From NCBI GenBank assembly GCA_007644065.1, contig VJWN01000020.1, positions 1-15,000 on the forward strand: a DNA stretch of 15,000 bases. The letters run 5' to 3'. A model generated the notes under the pieces. That model was not told where the DNA came from. It saw only the letters and a program-made list of their open reading frames with translations, and made no database searches. Source of the stretch: Margaritispora aquatica. Its lineage: Eukaryota > Ascomycota > Leotiomycetes > Helotiales > Discinellaceae. Position numbers and translations under genes: made by a program. Shown here one piece after another: positions 8,707 to 15,000 of this stretch (position 1 is the first letter of the stretch; every line of letters starts with the position of its first letter).

Positions 8707-10810
8707 ATGGATCCCGCTAACTCCACCGCTACCTGCCAAATCGAGCCTAATTCAGACATCATGGGTATTGGTGTAAGAACTTCCCGCAAGCCGACTTAAT
8801 CGCTTCTCCTCGCTGACACGACATAGGTCCGTGTCTCTACCTATGTACTCTCCCTGGGAATGCCTTTCGCCTCACACCTCGTTAGGTCCAAAACGCTTGT
8901 CAGAAGTATGGATACAGCCATGGGCGTCATGGGACTTGGGATTCTCATCACCGCCATCATCTTCCAATCGCAGGGCCGTCTAGATCTGTTCCATGCCATC
9001 TGCGTGTTCAATCTCGTCTCGCTCGTCGGTTTTGCCATCCAGCCCAAGACCGGCAAGGAAGTGAAGGATCACAGATTCAAAGACCTGCTCTACTCTGCTG
9101 GTTACTTGCTTTTCCTTGCCTATTCCATTCAACTCTTCGCTACGGCCCCGAAGTTTGGTAGCTCGCCTGATTGTAACGACACCGTGGTCCTTGTGATACT
9201 CGGGGTGAAGTTTCCTGCTACGCAGGTTGTTCTACGTTGGATGATCGTGGTTATGCTGATTCTTCTAGCCGGGTCAGTCGCAATGGCTTGGTTTTTGAGT
9301 CCCACCTTCTATGGCTCTACGTCGGGGCCAAACTGGCCTGTTGCCATTGAAGAGCTTGCCGCAAGGGCCTACTTGGTGTCCAATCTCGAGTTGACAATCC
9401 GATATAACAACGTCGGCGAAGGACTCGGAGACTGGTCATTTGGCCAGATTCTGGCAATGATATTACTTTTAGGCCCTCTTGTGGATTTCTTTACAGGATT
9501 AATCTATCGCGAATCGGTAGAGGAGCCGGACTACTATTCCTCTAAAGGCACGAACAAGTTTATCAAGGCATTATTCTGTAAGAAGAAGTTCACCTTCGAC
9601 TAAACTCTAAACTCAACTAATAATGCTTTCTTAGTAAGCCCAGAAGTTGACGACGCAGCTGATGATGCACCGCTTCAAGACAATTGCCCATGGAGATACT
9701 GGGACGGGAAGGAATGGGCTGCTTATTGTGAGTGTGCATTTCACCACAATCTCGAATTATAGGCATCATATGCATCTTACAAGAATTTCTAGGGTTAACG
9801 GGTATAATCGTCACGTCGATTGATTTACTCGGCTGCACCGCGGCGGGAGCTGCAGCCGCTGCTGTTGGCGCCCGCGTGAACGGCATGCACATCACCGCAC
9901 AGGTGGTTTCCTTCGGGGCACTCGCTGGCGCTATCAAGTCTGGCGTGCGCGCTTTCGGAATTTTCGTATCACTTCATACTTCATCTTATACCACTTTGTC
10001 TCTGAAATTCTTACTCCTTCCGGTTGGGCTGGCATTCTTTGTCACCAACGCCATCGCTCAGCGCATTTTCTGGCCCGGTGAGTGCCAGATCTCTCCCCTT
10101 GCGCACAGGGAAGCGCTAACTGTGCCCGAAAGTGCCCGATGGCCTTTTGATAGCTGCGGCTGCTGCGGGTGGGCCGATGCTTTTTGGCTCCCTAGAGCTC
10201 TGGGGCGGTGGGAGTACGCTACTTCACTAATAGTTACCCCAGGTACTCTGTCCTCTTAGGCTGACTTGTGTGTAGCAGCGCACAGTATATCCCAATTCTT
10301 TGAAATCCGGATACAGTTACCCCTTTCTACATCGTCCCGTTCTCTATTCCCCACAGAAAAGCCGTACAGCAACTCTTTTGAGATGCATAGCATTCGACAC
10401 TGTCTCAGCGCTGGTCTTCGTGAAGGTTTCCTCTAATCACGGTATGGCATTTCCTCGAGCCTATGTCTGAGACAAGGTCCTGTGGCTGCTGACTGACGGT
10501 TCTAGGTTTGGACATAAGCTCTTTCCGCGGTGCGGTCGCAGCTTCAGTAGTGTTTTGCGTTCTTTATTGGATTATGGTTCTTGTTCCAGTCCGCACTACC
10601 CAGAACTGGTCACAAAGACATTATCAGACCTTTTATCGGAATGAGAGCTTGGGCCTCGGGGCACATTTTGTATTGACTGTCGTTCGATCAATATTTTACG
10701 GCAAGGTGCTTGCCATAGCTGTTAACGCAGCTCTTAAAGGGCTCGATAAGATTGAAAGGGAGCTTAAGAAGATTGAAAATAGCCTAGAGAGGAATCGGAG
10801 CCGGTGGTAG
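8707..10810 (+). CDS. Uncharacterised fungal multi-pass membrane protein, seven exons
   Basis: Proposed exons: 8707-8772, 8827-9577, 9635-9727, 9793-10077, 10133-10213, 10286-10441, 10506-10810, about 578 residues. Introns carry GTAAGA, GTGAGT or GTATGG donors and CTNAC-type branch sites, for example GCTAAC in intron 4. The N-terminus has C-x-x-x-P-N-x-D-I-x-GIGVRVSTY, a Cys/Asn/GIGVR pattern I associate with uncharacterised fungal integral membrane proteins. Hydrophobic segments lie near residues 52-69, 76-94, 110-128, 158-179, 227-246, 307-330, 338-360 and 375-393, with further ones after GLLIAAAAAGGPMLFGSLEL and in the last exon. The C-terminus is a charged, probably coiled tail (KGLDKIERELKKIENSLE). 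The role is unknown. Weak points: the exon 5 to exon 6 join (donor 10208 or 10214, acceptor 10285) and intron 3 (acceptor 9792, or 9762 for a 35-nt intron). The rest stays in frame. Confidence 0.75.
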
Positions 10811-11211
10811 CGGGGGTGGCGAGATAGTTGATGTAAAGACCCTGTCGCTGGTTTGGGGTGAAAGGTAAAGATTCAGAGAACGGTGAATCACTCGAAGTGA
10901 TTCCAGGTATGTTACTAATAAGTATGAATTGCTATTTGAAGTTGAGTACGAAGCTCCTATCTAAGGAACATATTTCATTATATAGAACCTTCGTTCTCCT
11001 GGGAGCGCTGGACTATAGAGCGCTGGAGCTGGAGCACGCTCCTGCTCTGGCGCTCCTGCCAAGGTCGCTCTATCACGTGACCCCTTCTGTTGCCATCCCT
11101 GATTATGTCAACATGGTCTCGTGACTGAATACCCTTCCCTCATGGCTTCTCTGTGCAGCAGGCTGCCGAGCCTCAGGGCCATAGGTCAGGTGATTCGTAA
11201 CACAAGGTCTG
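10811..11211. other. Intergenic region with a GC-rich inverted-repeat cluster
   Basis: This is the 3' flank of the membrane-protein gene. Between about 11000 and 11060 GGAGCGC, AGCGCTGGAG and GCGCTCC recur in both orientations and could fold into stems (for example 11002-11008 with 11050-11056). TCACGTGACC follows at 11073-11082. No credible coding sequence was found. Confidence 0.5.
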
Positions 11212-11250
11212 TCAAGCTCAATTAACCCTTAATCTCTAGTTCGCACGTCA
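11212..11250 (-). mobile_element. Solitary terminal repeat of the palindromic element family
   Basis: The reverse complement of 11212-11250 begins TGACGTGCGAA and matches the left tip of the copy at 6888; 32 of the inner 33 bases agree. No second tip or interior lies nearby, so this is a solo end left by deletion, or the flank of an older element. Confidence 0.7.
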
Positions 11251-11505
11251 GATTTCATAAATATAAAGTCCTAATAATGATTCATTAAACGTAAAAAACC
11301 CGTAATTATAAGTCTATGTCAGGAACGGGGTCACGTGGTGGCCTAGTTTCTGATCGATAGAGTTACTAAGCTGATTTCGAGTGATTGAAATCATTCTACA
11401 TTTTAGGTATGGCGTAATGGTGAAGCTTAGTAGCCGTTCTGACAGCCTATAATTAATTCGATAATATTCAATAAAATACTAGTATAAGATTATAAGGCTT
11501 TAAAA
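11251..11505. other. A/T-rich spacer between repeat elements
   Basis: A/T-rich sequence with no coding content. It has a TCACGTGG at 11331-11338. It may be decayed repeat DNA. Confidence 0.5.
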
Positions 11506-11832
11506 TATTGTAGTGGTTGAGAGCCAGCTGGTCATCTAACCTATTGGATAATCACAACACGTAACAGCGGATAGGTCTTTTATAGTGTAAAGGCTACAAA
11601 ACTGTTGTGCTACTAGGGGAGTAGTGTGAGAGGATAGGGTAGCACTAGGTCTGTAACGCTCTGGTCTAGCACGTCTACAATACGTAGGAAAAAGGGCCCG
11701 TCAAATTAGTTTGGAAAGAAGAAGATGTATTCTATGTAATGTCGTAAGGGCCCTTTAAAAGACCTAGCCGTTGTCACGTGTTGCGGTCAGCTGACAGGTC
11801 AGATGACCAGCCGGTTCTTAACCACTACAATA
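11506..11832. mobile_element. MITE-like element with 32-bp terminal inverted repeats
   Basis: The ends 11506-11537 and 11801-11832 are inverted repeats beginning TATTGTAGTGGTT. They differ at three positions in 32, all G/A transitions. The outermost bases are TA at each end, as expected if a TA target were duplicated, which would fit a Tc1/mariner-type origin. The 327-bp interior has no coding frame of note and matches 7195-7441. It carries CACGTG at 11775-11780. Confidence 0.7.
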
Positions 11833-12025
11833 GGACCCTTACGACATTATATAGAATATATCTTCTTTTTTCCTAACTAATTTGACGGGCCTTATTTTAT
11901 ATATTGTAGACGTGCTAGATCAGAGTGTTATAGACCTAGTGCTACCCTATCCTCTCACAATACTTTCCTAGTAGTACAACAGTTTTGTAGACTTTACATT
12001 ACCTATGTTCAAGTTATAATTATAT
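11833..12025 (-). repeat. Inverted copy of the MITE interior
   Basis: The reverse complement matches 7172-7368 and about 11586-11755. With the latter it forms an inverted repeat with arms of about 165 bp around a loop of about 77 bp (11756-11832). It stops exactly where the palindromic element starts, at 12026. Confidence 0.75.
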
Positions 12026-12576
12026 TGACATGCGAAATAGAGATTAAGGTTAATTGAGCTCGATTGAGCTTGGAAACGAAGTTTTGGTGCTTCTTCGTTC
12101 TGATCGAGTTGTCTGTCTATTATTCAAGAGCTCTGTCGAGCTTCTCAAGGGGATTAGGGTGCTTTGTCAGCACCCCTAAGCTAGGCTACATTAAGTACAA
12201 GATATAACCTACACTTCCAGCGCCCGAGATGCCCTATAGATAACTAAATACCCTAATCCAGGCACCTATACCTACTAATTTAAGGCCTTTTATTCAACAT
12301 ATATTGAATAAAAGACCCCTAATTAGTAACTACAGATACCTGGAATAGGGTTCTTAGTTACCTATAGGTTATTCCGGGTGCTGGAAGTATAGGCTATACC
12401 TTGTACCTAATCTAGCTTAGCTTGAGGGTGCTGACAAAGCACCCCAACCCCCTAGAGAAGCTCGAGAGAGCTTCTCACCAGTAGACAGACAACTCGATCA
12501 GAGCGAAGAAGCACCAAAACTTCGTTTCCAAGCTCAATCGAGCTCAATCAACCCTTAATGTCTATTTCGCACGTTA
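12026..12576. mobile_element. 551-bp near-palindromic foldback element
   Basis: The two halves are inverted copies meeting at 12300/12301 (TTTTATTCAACAT then ATATTGAATAAAA). The outer ends read TGACATGCGAAATAGAG on the left and, in reverse complement, TAACGTGCGAAATAGA on the right. The arms (275 and 276 bp) are similar but not identical, with scattered substitutions and small indels. There is no coding frame. If transcribed it would make a long hairpin RNA. One arm resembles the copy at 6888-7171. Confidence 0.85.
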
Positions 12577-12676
12577 TATTACTATTAAAAAGATATTTTT
12601 ATTAAACTTGAAATCTAAGTTTTAATTTTCTCGTTTAAATTAAACGCTTTAATGTTTTAACGTCTTTACCTTAATA

Positions 12677-12709
<33 letters not shown>

Positions 12710-13103
12710 ATGACCGTCACCGCAATGGTAATTCAGCTTAGTACGAGAGGAACCGCTGATTCAGATAATTGGTTTTTGCGGCTGTCTGACAAGGCAGTGC
12801 CGCGAAGCTACCATCTGCTGGATAATGGCTGAACGCCTCTAAGTCAGAATCCATGCCAGAAAGCGGCGATTTTCTCCCACACATCGTAGTCGGATACGAA
12901 TAGGCCTCGGCCCTGAATCTTAGCTGGTTGGCATCTGTCGTGCGGTGAAAGTCCGTACGACTAGCTGACGTCTTGCAATTTTACAATGCGTGGGGATAAA
13001 TCCTTTGCATACGACTTAGACATCTCACTTGGTGCTGTAAATAGTAGAGTAGTCTTGTTATTACGATCTATTGAGGCTAAGCCATAGCGAGTTAGATTTG
13101 TTT
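12677..13103 (+). rRNA. 28S (large-subunit) rRNA gene, 3' end only
   Basis: Recognisable from ACCGTCGTGAGACAGGTTAG onward. The sarcin-ricin loop AGTACGAGAGGAACC lies at about 12740-12754, followed by TTTTTGCGGCTGTCTGA, GCTGAACGCCTCTAAGTCAG, GCGTGGGGATAAATC, TACGACTTAGA and the final GATTTG near 13101. About 3 kb of upstream 28S is missing: the sequence before 12677 is about 100 bp of A/T-rich DNA and then the foldback element. Transcription would run rightward into the spacer. The 3' end is approximate. As a fragment it cannot give a working rRNA, but its conserved core is intact. Confidence 0.92.
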
Positions 13104-13834
13104 TTTATAAACACCCCCATTTACCACCTGTTCATCAGGTCTTAGAAGGGAGTTCTAGTGATAGAGAGAGGCCTAGGATACGAAAGGCGAGCCTCCCGTG
13201 GTGTGGAGACAAGTTGTAATCTGGATAACAGAAAGTCTAGGGTAAGTCAGATGTGAGAGAGAACGTACTTGGAAAAAAAAGGGTAGGAAAAAGTCGCGGG
13301 TAGGCTGGATGTGAAGGGAAAATTTCACAAGAACTCTAGGGTAAGGTAGGTGTGAGGGATGGGAATAAGGAATCTCTGGAGAGATTATAGGAGGGGGAAG
13401 GCCCTGGAATTATAGGGGAATAGCTTGGAGATAGCGCTGGGCGGTAGCCCTGAAGGAAAGGCCCGAGGGATCTGGGTGAGGGGGTGCAGAGTTTGAAAGT
13501 CTAGGGTAAGCTAGGTGTGAAAGAGACTGCAGGCAGCGAGCTATAGGGCGTATAGGGGAGTCGAAGCCTGGAGCTACAGTGAGATATACTGTAATATATC
13601 CCTAAAGGCCCCATTGAGTAATTGGAACTCTCACACACTGGCGTGACTCTGGACTTTGGAAGTCTAGGGTAAGCTAGATGTGACGGGCAGAATTTCACCA
13701 AGTCAAAGTCTAGGGTAAGCTAGGTGTGAACATGGTACAGTGGAGTCGTCTAGCGTGTCGCTAGGGTATACACCCTGGAACTATACGCTGGAAGGAAAAA
13801 TAAAAGTATGCTAGGCTATTAAGTCAGCGAGTTA

Positions 13835-13903
13835 GCGTACTCTTAGGGTCGGGGCCGTTTCTACAGTGGGAAACCCACTATAACGAACCCTAAAAGCATA
13901 CGC
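13835..13903. repeat. Spacer foldback, about 69 bp
   Basis: GCGTACTCTTAGGGT at the left pairs with ACCCTAAAAGCATACGC at the right. An inner stem CAGTGGG-AAA-CCCACT closes the structure, with an interruption between the two stems. Confidence 0.65.
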
Positions 13904-14613
13904 TAGCGAAGTGCACGGGCCTCTTTAAGGTACTTACCCAATTAGGAAATCGGAAGAGTACATTGCCAAAATCTGGGCATTCGCTGACCAAAGTGTTTTG
14001 GTTTTTATAGCGCATAGTTTATAGGGCCTACAGCGTATTCACACCCTGTAGTTATAGGGTCAAGCGCTAGGAAAGTACGCTGGACCACCCGCCAGCTCGT
14101 TCGAGCCTCCTCACACTTGACTTACCCTAGAGATCCAAAGTCTAGGGTAAGCTAGATGTGAAGGGCAGAATTTCAACAGGTCAAAGTCTAGGGTAAGTTA
14201 GATGTGAGAGACTGAGAACTTGGTGATTTTACTTACATCCCGACCCCCCCTTGAATTTATCGGAAAATATTTTTCGGTCAACATCCATTGTATACTACTT
14301 TTGTAGTGGAATAAGGTCGGTGGGTATATGAGAGGGCCGACTCGTAGGATTTACCTTTGAGAAAATAAAATAATAAAATTAAAACATTTCGAAGGGGGGC
14401 TAGGGGGAGTGAGCTCGTATAATAGGAATCGTAGGCTGTCTAAACAGTACGCCGATAGTACACAGTACAGTAAACGGAGGGGTAGGCATAGGGGATATTA
14501 TATAGTATAGAAAGAGCATGTGGGCGTGGGGTTGTCGGTATAGAGGGTTTAGGGGCAGGGGTGTAGGGGTAAAGAAGGGGCTTAGGGGCGTGGGCTTCGG
14601 GGATGCGGCCTAA

Positions 14614-14640
14614 GTAGGCTAGGTACTATACCTAGCCTAC
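14614..14640. repeat. Perfect 12-bp hairpin in the spacer
   Basis: GTAGGCTAGGTA and TACCTAGCCTAC are exact inverted repeats around the 3-nt loop CTA. No T-run follows. Confidence 0.8.
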
Positions 14641-15000
14641 GAAGGCGATAGGGCCGCCCGCCCTCTCTTCGAAAGAAGGGAAAGGGAGGGAAGAGAGTAC
14701 GAGCGAGAAAAGTCTAGGGTAAGCTAGATGTGAGGATTTTCGGGATTTGTCTATTCCTTTTCTTTTTTGGGGGTTCTGGAGGTGCTTAGGCTTGGAGGGT
14801 ATTATTGGAGGTACCTACTTGGTAGTACCAAGACGTAGAGGTAGGGGGAAAGAGGGGAAAAGTCTAGGGTAAGCTAGGTGTGAGAGGGTAAATCCTATAG
14901 TTATAGGGGGTGAAGCCTGTATCTGTAGGGTATAAGGCCTGTAATTACAGTGAGTAGAGCCTGTAATTGTAGCGTACAGAGCGCTAGAGCTACCGGGGGT

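Larger units (their letters stand above)
13234..14883. repeat. Dispersed spacer repeat with core CTAGGGTAAGCTAG
   Basis: The unit is about 23 bp: AGTCTAGGGTAAG, then CTAGRTGTGA. Copies in plus orientation start near 13234, 13334 (variant), 13498, 13661, 13707, 14140, 14185, 14711 and 14861, with a degenerate one near 13291. One copy (14112-14133) is inverted. Spacing is irregular (45 to over 500 bp), so these look like conserved sites, not a simple tandem array. Several are followed by GGGCAGAATTTCA. Each good copy contains GGGTAA. Confidence 0.85.
13402..14973. repeat. Second spacer repeat, short imperfect palindromes
   Basis: A unit of about 17 bp of the form CCTGKARYTAYAGKG recurs at about 13402, 13566, 13772, 14043, 14893, 14914, 14936 and 14958. 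The last four are spaced about 22 bp apart. Several units are near-palindromic, such as CCTGTAATTACAG. The function is unknown. Confidence 0.6.
13104..15000. other. rDNA intergenic spacer (partial)
   Basis: Non-coding DNA directly after the 28S end, rich in G+A on this strand and built from two short repeat families and several foldbacks. It runs off the window before any 18S or external transcribed spacer is recognisable. I found no 5S rRNA gene in it. The open frame at 13501-13701 (-) only translates repeats. Confidence 0.8.

Noticed and set aside
9728..9762. 35-nt intron in the membrane-protein gene
   Set aside because: Shorter than normal fungal introns and without a branch site; the acceptor at 9792 gives 65 nt, a TTAC branch-like site and the same frame.
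12577..12676. Heavily mutated continuation of 28S upstream of 12677
   Set aside because: A few bases (TAAT, AACGT) line up with remembered 28S sequence, but the differences are not consistently transitions, so the likeness is probably chance.
13501..13701. Open frame on the minus strand in the spacer
   Set aside because: It translates the spacer repeats and has no protein-like features.
13234..14883. Telomere or telomere-like repeats, or a CRISPR array
   Set aside because: The CTAGGG units are widely and irregularly spaced with unrelated DNA between, lie right after 28S, and the organism is a fungus. There is no tandem TTAGGG.
13104..15000. 5S rRNA gene in the spacer
   Set aside because: I found no sequence resembling the 5S internal control region on either strand.

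Overview
The window is nuclear DNA of a filamentous ascomycete. The genes carry short spliceosomal introns (about 43-72 nt) with GTRNGN donors and CTNAC-type branch sites. The partial large-subunit rRNA is of fungal type, and the proteins recognised (a VPS62-family protein, GET3, a fungal multi-pass membrane protein) fit this. A secreted ice-binding protein of the DUF3494 family points to a cold-adapted lineage, possibly one of the psychrophilic Leotiomycetes; that placement is inference, not proven here.

Layout. 152-1707 (+) is a VPS62-family gene whose homology is spread over several frames, with three frame breaks. 2790-3494 (-), convergent with it, is a DUF3494 ice-binding protein gene with two frame breaks. 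4718-5783 (-) is an intact two-exon GET3, the targeting ATPase for tail-anchored membrane proteins. 6888-7441 is a composite, transposon-derived repeat. 7779-7927 holds a possible tiny spliced ORF next to a GC-richer block. 8707-10810 (+) is a seven-exon gene for an uncharacterised multi-pass membrane protein.

From 11212 rightward the DNA is repeat and ribosomal. A solitary 39-bp element tip comes first, then a MITE-like element with 32-bp terminal inverted repeats (11506-11832), an inverted copy of its interior (11833-12025), and a 551-bp near-palindromic element (12026-12576). Next is the 5'-truncated 3' end of a 28S rRNA gene (12677 to about 13103), including an intact sarcin-ricin loop. 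The rest, to 15000, is rDNA intergenic spacer with two families of short repeats. The window therefore appears to cross the edge of an rDNA array, or an isolated rDNA fragment, with foldback elements at the junction.

The genes do not form a pathway or cluster; this is ordinary chromosome-arm content running into rDNA. The most interesting signals are the oriented CTAGGGTAAGCTAG spacer repeats, which contain a GGGTAA core like that of Reb1-type terminator/fork-barrier sites; the palindromic elements abutting truncated rDNA; and the coincidence of a broken ice-binding gene with a broken neighbouring VPS62 gene.
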